64,000 nt of DNA from Patagioenas fasciata (GCF_037038585.1 NC_092522.1:123858661-123922660); one strand, 5' to 3'. Shown: positions 26,541 to 37,963, numbered from the stretch's first letter. Numbers and translations are program-made. Notes: generated from the letters alone by a model not told the origin.

Positions 26541-29114
26541 TCTCCAGCCCCCACTTAATTGAGTCGCCTGCTAAACTGATGAATTGCAGTTAAATGATCT
26601 CTCTGTGATGCCTCTTGCTGATGAATGAAGGATACCCTGCCAGAGCCTCCTGATTTCAGGTGATGGATTCGAGCCCAGGCTGCGACACAATTCCCTGCGA
26701 CTGACAAGCTCAGCTATTTTCACTCTTAATCTTGATATTATTTGATTGACTAAATCCAAGGTCATAATTTCCTAGCTGGATGTCAAAATACCACCAGCCC
26801 TCCAATTACTTTTGTCTGCATCTGAAAAGAATTAAGAACATTCATGTAAGAGCTGGTAAGATCTCGGCTTTGTTGCCAGGAAATACCTACACCCCAAACA
26901 CACCTTTGCCGGAGGATGAACGAGCGACTGTGAAGTGACATTTTTCAGGTGAAAACTAATTACTCCTTCCCATGTTCTCCTTCAAAAAGGCACAAACAGG
27001 AGCAAAAACTCCAGCTTGGCTGCCCAGAACTTTCACACAGATCTCTGCACAGCATCAGCTGGATCCAAAGAGGTTGTGTCATGCGTGAAACATTCCAGCG
27101 CTTTATTGTGCAAGCTCCTAATTATCAATGTCTAGGCCCCGTATTTCTGCAGCGAGATTTATGATGCAGCTTAAGGGTTGTGGATTTGAAGCAGTTTTCC
27201 CTCAAATCTACAGACGGGGAACAACAGAAATCTTTGTTATCCCCTCAACTTCTGTAGAATCCAGTGCAGAAAAACCCCAAGGAACGAACAAGCCCCTCAA
27301 AGGAGGAAAAGGGGTGAAAATTGTCCTTCTCTGACTCCACCAGGAGCACAAATGGCTTTTAAACAACTCCACGCTGTCCCTTGGGGACAATATCTTGCAA
27401 AACCTCACTGTTGTATCTCTGTTTAGGGGATATAAACAGCATAATTGCAAATCTCTTTCCCTCCCATCGCGACGTCCCACACCGGGTCCAGAAGGAAGCG
27501 CTGTCGCTGATCTGGATGAGGTCCGTGCCTTCAAATCCAGGAGGTGGGGATGGAAAAGTCTTGCCAAGGAGAAGCGGAGAACTTCTGAGGATAAAGAGTT
27601 TCGCTTCTGCGTGTCAATTTTCACAGCAAACTAAAAGGGGAAAAGTCTGGAAATCAAGCTGATTTTGGATGTAAACGCATGGTGGGGAAGTCAAATCAAG
27701 CTAATCCCCCTTGCTCCCCAAGAATACGACACATTGGAAAAATACATTAAACACCCAGTATCCAGACCAGTGGCACACGCTCCCCTTACTGGTCTAACAG
27801 GGCATTAACACAGCTTGTGCTCCAGAAAACCACCATATTTCTATATTGATATATATGCACGTGTACGCATATAGATACACTCGATCACTTTGTCTTTAAA
27901 TATTTTAAAAACATAAATATTTTGGCTTATCCATGCATGCTATTGCGAGAGTTGCAATAAAATCAGTGCTACTGGTGCTGGTGAGTTATAGGCGCTCACG
28001 ACGGGCAGGATAATGGGATTTTACCATATTTTTTTGCCTTGGAGGTAACCGCACTTTCATCAGGACACGCAGGATATGAGGCTCCGGCACTGCTCTGATT
28101 CATACACTGGAATAAAGCAGAGATTTGATGGCATCTGCATTGCTGACTCAATCACGTATCTCCACTGTTGATCTTGTTGGTGCCGGGAAGCAGGATTTGT
28201 GGGGGGAGAAGGCTCCTTTTGCCTGCACGCAGCCCGCAACGCGGCCTCGGCTTTGCTATTGCCTCAGGGCCTCACCGTAAAAATAGGTAACTCAATAAAA
28301 TAGGTGCATTCCTGCCTCCAGCCCACGTCCAGCGAGGTCTGCTCCACCCAAACTTGAAAAAGCAATTTAAATAAAAGAATATATTGGAATATATTTGAAA
28401 TTAAAAGAAAGTCAATCCTTGCCCCTTCTTCTCCCCGTGCTTTACTCCCAGCCAGCCTCAGGAAAAGGTGGAAGACAAACACTTTTCACGTTGAGGCTCA
28501 TTCTGCCTCCAAGTGGTTGTTTCCAAAGTCTAGATTTATTGTTTGGTGGTGCTTTTTGTTGTTGTATTGTTTTTTTTTCCCTAAAGTTTAAGCCCTGGCA
28601 CATCTGATTTTCCTCCTTTTCGGGGAACAAAGAAGAGCAGTGGCCCAGCAGGCAACAAAACAGCTTCTCCAATTCTAAAACTACAGTGCTGAGACCAAGA
28701 TGGTGATGAAGAAGATAAATGAGCAGCTCAGAGGATGCTAATTGCACGTGGGAGCGGAGCTTTCCGGCGGGCAGGTTTTGCCTCGTCTCGTGCTCCGCAG
28801 CCCTTGCTGAGTGAGCACAGCCCCACACGCCAGACCCATGTGTGGGGTTGCCACTCGCATTCTCCTCCTGCCAGGCCCACACCACCCATGGCTGCGATGG
28901 AGGGAGCTCCTCAGCCTCTTCCCCGCTGCGGTTGTGGAGTGAGAGGGGCTGGGAAACCGCGTTTAAAAGTTGGTGATTTAGCAAGAAAAATATTCTGCCG
29001 CTGGAGCCGTGGGCCTTCATCCCTATGGCATTACCCAGGGCGGGTTGTCTTGTGTTGGACAAAGACGACACTGGAGAGGACTGGCTATGCCACATGTCCC
29101 TCTTCGTATTTATA
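26541..29114. other. Gene-free stretch
   Basis: No CR1 or exon is recognised. Open frames at 27208-27624 and 28442-29095 on the minus strand match no known protein. Confidence 0.55.
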
Positions 29115-29590
29115 GACTCATAGAATCATTTTGGTTGGAAAAGACCCTCAAGATCATTGAATCCAACCATTAACCTCACGCTGTCAAGTCCAGCGCTGAC
29201 CCATGTCCCTCAGAACCTCATGTCCGTCTGTCCAACCCTCCAGGGATGGTGACTCCAGCACTGCCCTGGGCAGCCTGTTCCAATGCCCCACAGCCCTTTG
29301 GGGAAGAAATTGTTCCCCACATCCAACCTCAACCTCCCCTGGTGCAACTTGAGGCCGTTTCCTCTGCTCCTGGCGCTTGTTCCTGGGGAGCAGAGCCCGA
29401 CCCCCCTGGCTCCAAGCTCCTTTCAGGCAGTTCAGAGATCAGAAGGTCTCCCCTCAGCTCCTGTTCTCCAGCTGAACCCCCCAGCTCCCTCAGCCGCTCC
29501 CATCACACTTGTGCTCCAGCCCCTCACCAGCTCCATTCCCTTCTCTCCACTCGCTCCAGCACCTCAAGGCCTTTCTTGGTGTGAGGGGCC
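29115..29590 (-). mobile_element. CR1 LINE fragment
   Basis: Antisense CR1 starting with the 3'-end signature ATAGAATCATTTTGGTTGG and continuing through the GGCAGCCTGTTCCAATGCCC block. It is nearly identical over about 450 bp to the first half of the copy at 41006, so both belong to one subfamily. Confidence 0.93.
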
Positions 29591-30737
29591 TAAACCTGTT
29601 TAATTCCTTGAGGGTAAACAGAACCACAGGTTGGGGCAGACTAAAGGTTGTCTCCTCTGCTGTCCTGTCACCAGTGGACACATGAGCAAGAGCTTCCCCC
29701 TTGAACATCCTCCCAATCTGGTTCACTTGAGCCCACACGGTCAACATCCATGATGTCCACACTGGCTCTGGAGACCTTTGGGATGAGCCAGGAGAGCATC
29801 CTCATGGGCTGGTGAGGCAGCCAAGGCCATTCCAAGTCCCAATTCCCACCCTCCCACCTGGGACCCACCAAAATGAAGACACATAGGAGCCAGAAGAGTT
29901 ACAGCAAACAATAGCAGGCCTTGGGCTGATGGACTCATCACCTGGTGCCAAGGTGAAGCCTCTCCAGGAAAGTCACATCTCATCTTGCACAAACCCCGTT
30001 GGGGTTCCCTTCCCTCTGAGACCCCACCACTCTACCCAACATGGTCAAAATTGATCCAAAGCATCACTGGGGATGGACAACAAGCAGCATCTTGTTAGGC
30101 CTCCTGTTTTTTGGGAGCCACCACCAATGTCACTTGGTGTGCGCAGACCTACAGGTGTCCCAAGCAGCCACCCCTGCGCGCTCCTGCTCACGATGCCCAT
30201 TGCATTCACCTTTGGAGCTCAATACTCGCTGAATTTTCCCCGTTCCACTTTATCTCTACTGTTTATTGATCACATACAGAAATCCAGGGGAGCGTGGCTT
30301 TCCTAGAAGGTTGGCCGCATACACTCATTAAATAAAATATAAACACCTCATCTATACGTAATCGCAGGTTTGATCTTCACTGTTTTCTCGCTCCTTTTTC
30401 AAGCCAATTCGCAATTTTTTTTTGCAAAGGGAGAACGTAGGAGAGGGCTGACTTAATGCTTAATCTCATTTTTGATCTATTATTAAATGCCTCCTTTTTT
30501 GGTCTTTTTTACCCTTTATCTAGGAAGCCAGAAGCCCCAGCAGAAATCACAGCCAGAAAGAAAGGTGAACTGTGAAATGAAAACTGGGGGAAAAGGAATT
30601 GCTTGGGCATCTTTTTTTTCCAGAGTTTTCTCATTTTCAGCTATATATGATGCCAGCCAAGTAAAAGAAAATACGCCAAAAGTGATGGAAATGCAAAGTT
30701 TTGGCCCTGATCCCACCACTGACACACGCGGCCAAAC

Positions 30738-30905
30738 CCCTCAGAGCCCCGTCCAGCCTGGCCTGGGATGTCTCCACCACCTCTCTGCCCAACCTGGGCC
30801 AGGCTCTCACCACCCTCATTGTCAACAATTCCTTCCTCAATCTCCCTCCTTTAGTTTAAAGCCCTTTTGCCTCCTCTTGGCCCTTCTGCATCTCTCAAGG
30901 CGACA
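30738..30905 (-). mobile_element. CR1 fragment (short, old)
   Basis: It shares the block around CAGCCTGGCCTGGGATGTCT with the copies at 32711 and 56988, but lacks the 3' terminus and has a small internal deletion. Confidence 0.8.
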
Positions 30906-32285
30906 TCACCTCGGGGAGGAGAAAACGCTCCTTAGCATTTCCTGTCACTGTAATTAATCAATTTAAGCATTTCCTATTCATTTCCCATTATAAACATCGC
31001 CCTGTTGGCTCGCAAGAAGAGAGCCACCCCCTAACCATCAGGAACACACCCCTGCATGAGTCCCAGACACCAAAACTATTTTTAGGGGTGGAAAAAGCAG
31101 TTTGTTAAGTGCCTTGATTTTAAAAGAATGGCCCGGGCAAGCAGCTGAAGATTTTGCGGCAAAACTGGGCAGGATCAGACCCAATTTGGAGAAAAAGCAT
31201 CACCAGGCCATGTTCCGTGGCAAATGCTCCGTTCTTCCAGGGGAATACGGAAAGGGCAGGGAGGTGACGTGTGGCCCAAGAGAGCAGCCGAGGAAGATGC
31301 CACCACCTCCTTCTGCCCCGGTTGTCACTGGACATCCCAGTACCTCCTCTGTGGGAACAGCCAGAGGATTTTGGGGAAAGAAACCCCAGAAATGGCCCAT
31401 CCCAAAAGAGCCATGGCTGGGTGGGAGCCGCCAGCAGCTGTGTCCACCCCCCGTGACGGCCACCAGTGTCCACCTGTCCCCTCCTGTCCCAAAGGCCACC
31501 AGGACCGTGTCCTGGTCCTGCTACGAGGCAGCACACACCATAAAACCTTCTGTTTGGTCATTTCCAGCCAGCTGCTCCCAGAGCCCACCAGAGAACAACC
31601 TCAGATGTAATAAAGACAAATACTGACGTGGGACTGGAAACCCTTTCCTCCTTCTCAAGTGAGACAAGACAAATGGAAGAGATGAAGGACGCAACCTTAA
31701 ACCTTTAACTCCAACCACCGCAAAATCCTTTTTGGGATCCGCAGTGATCCGATCACAGCTGCCACAAAAATTGATGTTGGTGACACAGGAGCAGAGGTTC
31801 CCTCACCTTCAGATTTTGGCTGGAGATGATTAATTCAGCTTTCTGGGCAAAAGTAAAGTTGGGAAGAGCCTGTTCCCAGAGATTTATTTCTCCTAAAAAA
31901 CCCAGAGCAGGATGTCACCGTGACACGAGGGACACACGTGCCACATCCTTCCTCCATCTCCAGCCTAAACCCCCTCCTGCCTCCCCTTAAACTCAGCAAA
32001 ACTGAGCCAAATCAAAGCAACTGCCTGCATTTGGCTTTATCTGCTACAAACATCAAACGTTTCTACAGGGATGATCACATTTCATGAAGATTGGTACAAA
32101 GAAGTCAAAACCATGTCAGAGAAAAGAAAGCATCATCTAACCTGGTCACTGGGATCAGCCGGAGGGGACTCTTGGAGAACACCGGGTCCTGCTGGGGAAA
32201 AACCCACCTGGGCTCCTCCATCCCCTCTGATTTTCCTTCCCATGCATTTGTTTGTACGGAAATGCGGGTGCACACGTGGTAAAAA

Positions 32286-32308
32286 TATATATATATACAT
32301 ATATATAT
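32286..32308. repeat. (TA)n microsatellite
   Basis: TA repeats interrupted by one CA. Confidence 0.9.
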
Positions 32309-32710
32309 AGCCTGTGTGCTGGAAATATTATGAGTAATGGATGGGAACCTGTGCAGTGCATAAAAAAGTCATCCCTCTCTCCTGATCTACCAGTGCTTGA
32401 GATGTTGGCACCTCCGTTTCATCTGCTTTCTCAAAAGATGATGGAATCTATTTGACGAATTACACTGATTTTAAGTCTCAGACACAGATTCTGTGCTGGC
32501 ATCACTGCACCGAAGAAGCTACAGGGCCCATCGCTACAGGGTCAGTGGGCTCCCACTTATTTTGGAAGAGCACATCAGGGCACAGCGTGCCATTTGATTC
32601 TGATCTTTTAGCGTTTTTTCACTAGTACTCTGCTTTCCCCAGCATCCCTGGTGTTTGCTATCAGCTGGATGGCGCAGGACCACATCTCACACATCTTGCC
32701 GCTCCTCCAT

Positions 32711-32892
32711 ATAGAATCATGGAATAGCTTGGGTTGCAGGGACCTTCAAAGCTCCCCCAGTGCCACCCCTGCCATGAGCAGGGACATCTTCACCAGCTCA
32801 GGTTGCTCAGAGCCCCGTCCAGCCTGGCCTGGGATGTCTCCAGGGATGGTTCAGCCACCACCTCTCTGCCCAACCTGGGCCAGCGTTCTACC
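32711..32892 (-). mobile_element. CR1 fragment, 3' end only
   Basis: It begins with the 3'-terminal ATAGAATCATGGAATAGCTT and runs about 180 bp into the 3' region. It is the same subfamily as the copy at 56988. Confidence 0.9.
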
Positions 32893-33094
32893 ACCGCACA
32901 TGGTGCCCACCCCGCATCTCTGGGACTGCACAGGATCATGCTCAAGATTTCCATGCAGACAATTTGGGACCATTTACAGTCTCCTAGAAATTACCTGCAC
33001 CAGCCCCCCCAGCACTGGAGCCCCCTCGGTTCCTGCATTGGAAAGACAAATTCCTGTGCTCGGTGGGGTGGATCCGGGCTCCAGCTGCCCGACC

Positions 33095-33114
33095 GGGGAT
33101 TGGACTGGATGATC
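33095..33114. repeat. Left copy of a 20-bp target-site-like duplication
   Basis: GGGGATTGGACTGGATGATC here is repeated at 33761-33780 with one mismatch. The two copies bracket the minus-strand CR1. Confidence 0.6.
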
Positions 33115-33750
33115 ACAGAATCGCAGAATCCCAGAACGTCAGGGATTGGAAGAGATCTCGAAAGCTCATCCAGTGCAATCCCCCCATGGAGCAGGAACAC
33201 CCAGCTGAGGTTCCACAGGAAGGTGTCCAGGCGGGTTTGAATGTCTGCAGAGAAGGAGACTCCACAACCTCCCTGGGCAGCCTGGGCCAGGCTCTGACAC
33301 CCTCACCCCAAACAAGTTTCTTCTCAAATTTCAGTGGAACCTCCTGTGTTCCAGTTTGTACCCATTGCCCCTTGTCCTATCATTGGTTGTCACCCAGAAG
33401 AGCCTGGCTCCATCCTCCTGACACTGCCCCTTTCCATATTGATCCCCATGAATGAGTCCCCCCTCAGTCTCCTCTCCTCCAGCTCCAGAGCCCCAGCTCC
33501 CTCAGCCTTTCCTCACACGGGAGATGCTCCACTCCCTTCAGCATCTTGGTGGCTGCGCTGGACTCTCTGCAGCAGTTCCCTGTCCTTCTGGAACTGAGGG
33601 GCCACAACTGGACACAAGATTCCAGGTGTGGTCTCCCCAGGGCAGAGCAGAGGGGCAGGAGAACCTCTCTGACCTACTGACCACCCCCTTCTAACCCACC
33701 CCAGGTCCCATTGGCCTTCCTGGCCACAAGGGCCCAGTGCTGGCTCATGG
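33115..33750 (-). mobile_element. CR1 LINE fragment nested in an older CR1
   Basis: Antisense copy with intact 3' octamer-like repeats (ACAGAATCGCAGAATCCCAG) and about 630 bp of body, closely similar to the copies at 43805 and 51455. It is flanked by a 20-bp direct duplication that itself belongs to an older plus-strand CR1. Confidence 0.93.
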
Positions 33751-33760
33751 TCATGATCTG

Positions 33761-33823
33761 GGGGATTGGACTAGATGATCTTTTGAGGTCCCTTCCAATC
33801 CCTAACATTCTGATTCTGTCACC
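33761..33823 (+). mobile_element. 3' end of an older plus-strand CR1
   Basis: GGATTGGACTAGATGATC followed by AGGTCCCTTCCAATCC and an ATTCTGATTCTG end is the usual CR1 3' terminus in sense orientation. It was interrupted by the CR1 at 33115-33750. Confidence 0.8.
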
Positions 33824-35109
33824 CAGCTCTCCAGCAGTGGGGATGGGTAGAGAAATATCTCAAGGCTTTTTTCTTTTTCCCTACAGCCCTTCCCAGGACA
33901 AAAATAACATGAATTACCTGTTTTTTTCCAGCATCCTTTCCCTCCTGAGCTGCACAGCAGAGCGCGCAGCCCGACTGATGCGCAGCCGCTGCCAGGTCAG
34001 TGCTCGCACCTTGCATGTCTGCAGCACCTTTCACCCACTCCTGAGCTGCTTCGGGGGGACGGGGCTGGAGCAGAAACCCTGTGAAACCCCGCAAAACCCT
34101 GCAAAACCCCTTCCACGTCGACCAAGAGGAGAAACACCCAAAAGAAAAGCACCGTGGGACGAAGAGGATGGAGCAGCTTCCATAGGGAGCGAGGTTTGTA
34201 GAAAGGAGCAGAAGTTTTTTGAATACGAATGTTGGACGTGGAAACATTTGTGGCCGTAGGGAGCCCAGGCTGCCCAGACCAGGGTGGAAAACAAAGAAAC
34301 CCAAACCCAGCATGATGAAATACAAGTTGATTTGCTTTAGCCTGCGTCCAACTTCCCTCCCTGGCACAGAAAAGTGTCATTAATGCTGCTGTGGCTGGGG
34401 GCTTCTGTGCAAAGCTGAGATTTTTAAGCAACCAACCATCCCAAAACACAATTAGAGGGAGCTGGTGAATCCTGAGCGCCTCCAGATCCATCACACGAAG
34501 GGGGAACCACGCAAGATCAGGGTGTCCCGACTCCTCCAAGCCCTCTGCTCTCCTGGGTGACATCCCAGGACGCGGAGTTAACGCAGCCACACCAAACGAT
34601 GAAGAACCACTAACCCAGCAGCCATGGGCACATGAGGAGTCCCCATACCCCCCTCAGGGGACACCAAACCCATTCCCCCCGGGCTCTCCCCCCAGCTGGG
34701 ATTCCTCCTTGGGGCTCAAAAGCCCTTTTCAAAGCGCCCAATTTTCCTGGCATCCCCCATGGCTCAAATGACCAAACTCAAAAGCAACTTTCACCAGGGG
34801 CAGAGGATCCCGCTGTTCAAACAGCTGCTTTCACATTAACCGTTCATTTCTGTTGCACCATCCCAGAGGAACTGGAGAGGAGACGGTGCCACCCCAGAGC
34901 CACGGGGACAAGTTTCCCTTGACTTTGGGGGTGTCCCCCTCCCTCCAGCCAGGGGTCGCCCCTCTGCTGATGCTGCTCCACAAATCCCCCACTCCAGGGA
35001 CACCCCAGTGCGGGATGGGGTGGGGAAAGGGGGAGGTGCGGGGTTCCCATCCTGGCAGGGGAGGGTGCTGAGCCCCAGGTGCCCCCAATGGACTGGGGGG
35101 GGTTGTAAA
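33824..35109. other. Gene-free stretch left of the A-rich repeat
   Basis: No repeat family or exon is recognised. A short GCAAAACCC-type tandem lies near 34076-34109. Overlapping minus-strand open frames at 33819-34590 match no known protein. Confidence 0.5.
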
Positions 35110-35572
35110 GGAGAAGAAAGGAAAGATAACAATTAGAAATAAGTTAAAATAGGAAAAAAATATAGGAAAAGTAAAAGAATTGAAATAAATAGAAAAATAA
35201 AAATATAAAATTTAAAAAGAAAATAAAATAATAGACGAAAACAAATAAAATAAAACGAAATAGAAGTAAAAATAGAAATAGTAAAATAAAAAAGGAAATG
35301 AAAAGTAAAAGGAAATTTTAAAAATAAAAAAGAAACCAAAATAAAATAAACGAAACCAAAATAAAATAAACCAAATAAAATAAACCAAATAAAATAAACC
35401 AAATAAAATAAACCAAATAAAATAAACCAAATAAAAGTAAAGTAAAAATACAATTTTTAAAAAGAAAAGAAAAAAGAAAAAAAGAAAAGAAAAGAAAACC
35501 GAACGTAGTAAATCAAAATAAAACAAGATAAACCCAAATAAAATAAACCAAAGGCAAATAAACTAAAGCACC
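35110..35572. repeat. A-rich low-complexity block with AAATAAAATAAACC tandem units
   Basis: Nearly all A with scattered T, C and G. Around 35330-35440 it contains tandem copies of a roughly 14-bp AAATAAAATAAACC unit. It sits in the presumed intron, starting about 35 nt after the GC-rich first-exon donor. Open frames on the minus strand (poly Phe/Ile/Leu/Tyr) are artefacts. Confidence 0.9.
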
Positions 35573-35656
35573 CGGAGTACGGGAGCTGGGCGCGGGGCCG
35601 CGCTTACCTGCGGGGCTGCGGAGGCTGCGCGGTCCCTGCGGCCGCAGCGCGCTGTG

Positions 35657-35685
35657 CGGAGCGGAGCGGAGCGGAGCGGAGCGGA
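35657..35685. repeat. (GGAGC)n in the probable first exon
   Basis: Five tandem GGAGC units, on the minus strand GCTCC. Confidence 0.9.
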
Positions 35686-35738
35686 GCCCCGGCCCGGCTC
35701 GCTGCATTGTGGGAAGCGGCGCCCAAAAATGGGGGCGC

Positions 35739-35753
35739 GCTGCCCTCTGGTGG
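35739..35753 (-). promoter_or_regulatory. CTCF-type binding site
   Basis: On the minus strand CCACCAGAGGGCAGC matches the CTCF core consensus at essentially every position. It lies at the upstream edge of the GC-rich promoter. Confidence 0.65.
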
Positions 35754-35970
35754 CGGGTCCGCCGGGAGGTGTTTTGGGGTCCTAAGGGCCAGATGCCTAT
35801 AGCTAGCTATAGTAGCCTATATGACAGCTCAATAACCCCCGTTGGGGCTGACATCCCAGTGGGCTCTGGCCGCCCCCGAGGAATCTGGGGGGCTTCTCAT
35901 GGGTAAACAAAATCGGGGTGCTGGGGAGCGGCGGGGTTTGCATGGAGCTGCTGCTTCTTCTTGCTGTGCT

Positions 35971-37572
35971 AATGCAGCACCCCAAATCTCTACTCGTGCC
36001 CAGGCAGCACCTCATATCTCTGCGCCCTCCCACACAGCACCCCAAACCTCTGCCTGTTCCCATCCAGCATCCCAAACCTCTGCCTATTCCCATCCAGCAT
36101 CCCAAACCTCTGCCTGTTCCCACCCAGCACCCCAAACCTCTGCCTGTTCCCACCCAGCACCCAAACTTCCACCCATTCCCAGACAGCACCCCAAACCTCT
36201 GCCTGTTCCCACCCAGCACCCCAAACCTCTGCTTGTTCCCACCCAGCACCCCAAACTTCCACCCATTCCCAGACAGCATCCCAAACCTCTGCGCATTCCC
36301 ACACAGCACCCCAAATGTCTGCATGTTCTTATCCAGCACCCCAAATCCCTACTCATTCCCACCCAGCACCCCAAATCTTTGCTCATTCCCACCCAGCATC
36401 CCAAAGCTCTGCCCATTCCCACCCAGCACCCCAAACTTCCACCCATTCCCAGACAGCATCCCAAACCTCTGCCCATTCCCACACAGCACCCCAAATCTCT
36501 GCATGTTCTTATCCAGCACCCCAAATCTCTGCCCATTTCCACCCAGCACCCCAAATCTCTGCTCATTCTCACCCAGCACCCCAAATCTCTGCCCATTCCC
36601 AGGCAGCACCCTAAATCTCTGCCTGTTCCCATCCAGGACCCCAATCTTTGCTGGTTCCCACCCAGCACCCCAAACCTCTGCGCATTCCCACCCAGCACCC
36701 CAAATCTCTGCATGCTCTCATCCAGAACCCCCAATCCCTACCCATTCTCACCCAGCACCCCAAATCTTTCCTCATTCCCACCCAGCATCCCAAAGCTCTA
36801 CCCGTTCCCACCCAGCACCCCAAATCTCTGCCTGTTCCCACCCAGCACCCTAAATTCTGCCCATTCCCAGGAAGCACCCCAAATGTCTGCATGTTCTCAT
36901 CCAGCACCCCAAATCTCTGCCCATTTCCACCCAGCACCCCAAATCTCTTCTCATTCTCACCCAGCACCCCAAATCTCTGCCCGTTCCCAGGCAGCACCCT
37001 AAATCTCTGCCTGTTCCCATCCAGGACCCCAATCTTTGCTGGTTCCCACCCAGCATCCCAAATCTCTGCCCATTCCCACCCAGCACCCTAAATTCTGCCC
37101 ATTCCCAGGCAGCACCCCAAATCTCTGCATGTTCTTATCCAGCACCCCAAACCTCTGCTCATTCCCACCCAGCATCCCAAAGCTCTTCCCATTCCCACTC
37201 AGCACCCCAAATCTCTGCCTGTTCCCACCCAGCACCCCAAATCTTTGCTCATTCCCATCCAGCATCCCAAAGCTCTGCCCATTCCCACCCAGCACCCCAA
37301 ATCTCTGCCTGTTCCCACCCAGCACCCTAAATTCTGCCCATTCCCAGGCAGCACCCCAAATCTCTGCATGTTCTCATCCAGCACCCCAAATCTCTGCCCA
37401 TTTCCACCCAGCACCCCAAATCTCTGCCTATTCTCATACAGTACCCCAAATCCCTGCCCATTGCCACCCAGCACCCCAAATCTTTGCTCATTCCATTCCC
37501 AGGCAGCACCCCAAATCTCTGCCTGTTCCCATCCAGACCCCCAATCTTTGCCCATTCCCACCCAGCACCCAA
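35971..37572. repeat. 30-bp minisatellite, about 53 copies
   Basis: The unit is CAGCACCCCAAATCTCTGCC plus a variable ten bases (mostly CATTCCCACC or TGTTCCCACC). The repeat starts about 210 bp upstream of the probable promoter. Because the period is a multiple of three and stops are rare, frames of up to 386 codons are open on the plus strand and others on the minus strand; none is taken as a gene. Some units differ in length by one or more bases, which shifts the frames. Confidence 0.97.
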
Positions 37573-37895
37573 AGTAGGCACCTTAAAACACCCCAGAGAA
37601 AATAAGCAAGGTGGGACACAGCAGTTTGGGGAGGAAGGGGCAGATATTGGGGCACATCAACTTTCGGGGTGCATCCCATGGCTGGAGGTGCAACATTCTG
37701 AGCAGTCACCTTGTTGTAAGTCGCTCTTGTGTATTAAACACACCTACAGAATAATAGAAGACTATAGAAATGTATAGATATATTATAGATACCTGGTGAG
37801 GGCTGCAGGAGGGGCCAGGGGGAGCTCAGCCCCAGCCCTGACTCCTTCTGCCCCATTTATTCCCTTAGGCATCTCCTCTCTGCCCAGGCTGCTTG

Positions 37896-37963
37896 GATGG
37901 GTGATTAATAAATGTAGCTCAGGTGGGTAATTAATAAATGTAGCTCAGGTGGGTAATTAATGC
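37896..37963. repeat. 26-bp tandem repeat, about 2.7 copies
   Basis: The unit GGTGGGTAATTAATAAATGT plus AGCTCA is repeated with one variant base in the first copy. Each unit holds a TAATTAAT homeodomain-type core. Confidence 0.9.

Larger units (their letters stand above)
29591..32710. other. Gene-free stretch with one small CR1 piece
   Basis: Apart from the CR1 piece at 30738-30905 and a TA repeat at 32286-32308, no feature or exon is recognised. Confidence 0.55.
35608..35760 (-). promoter_or_regulatory. GC-rich promoter and probable first exon (EXTL3 candidate)
   Basis: On the minus strand a GC-rich stretch ends in CCCGCAG followed by GTAAGC (GT at 35607-35606), a near-perfect splice donor. 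Upstream are the CpG-rich exon body with five GGAGC units, an ATTGTGGGAAGCGGC stretch and a CTCF-type site. There is no TATA box, which fits a CpG promoter. The start of transcription is not defined but should lie near 35700-35750. An ATG at 35707 opens 33 codons up to the donor, so the exon may be a 5'UTR with an upstream frame or may begin a coding region. In mammals EXTL3 follows FZD3 in the same direction, so an EXTL3 5' exon is the leading reading. No EXTL3 protein sequence is present here to prove it. Confidence 0.6.

Noticed and set aside
29246-29603. Proline/serine-rich frames of 106-112 codons, repeated at 41127-41465
   Set aside because: They are reverse-strand readings of the same CR1 subfamily, not a gene family.
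33819-34590. Overlapping minus-strand frames of 182 and 197 codons
   Set aside because: Two frames are open over the same DNA, neither resembling a known protein; no splice support.
35133-35526. Minus-strand frames rich in Phe, Ile, Leu and Tyr that look like membrane proteins
   Set aside because: Translation of an A/T low-complexity repeat.
1-35607. Search for EXTL3 coding sequence left of the first-exon candidate
   Set aside because: No frame resembles the large EXTL3 coding exon, so it must lie outside the window if this is EXTL3.
35842-37091. Open frames of 386, 311 and 216 codons with repeated His/Pro/Ser or Gly/Cys/Trp units
   Set aside because: All are products of the 30-bp minisatellite, open in several frames and on both strands. 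No start, splice or promoter evidence selects one.
35971-37572. Regular 30-bp spacing like a CRISPR array
   Set aside because: The whole unit is repeated without unique spacers, and the genome is a bird's. It is a minisatellite.
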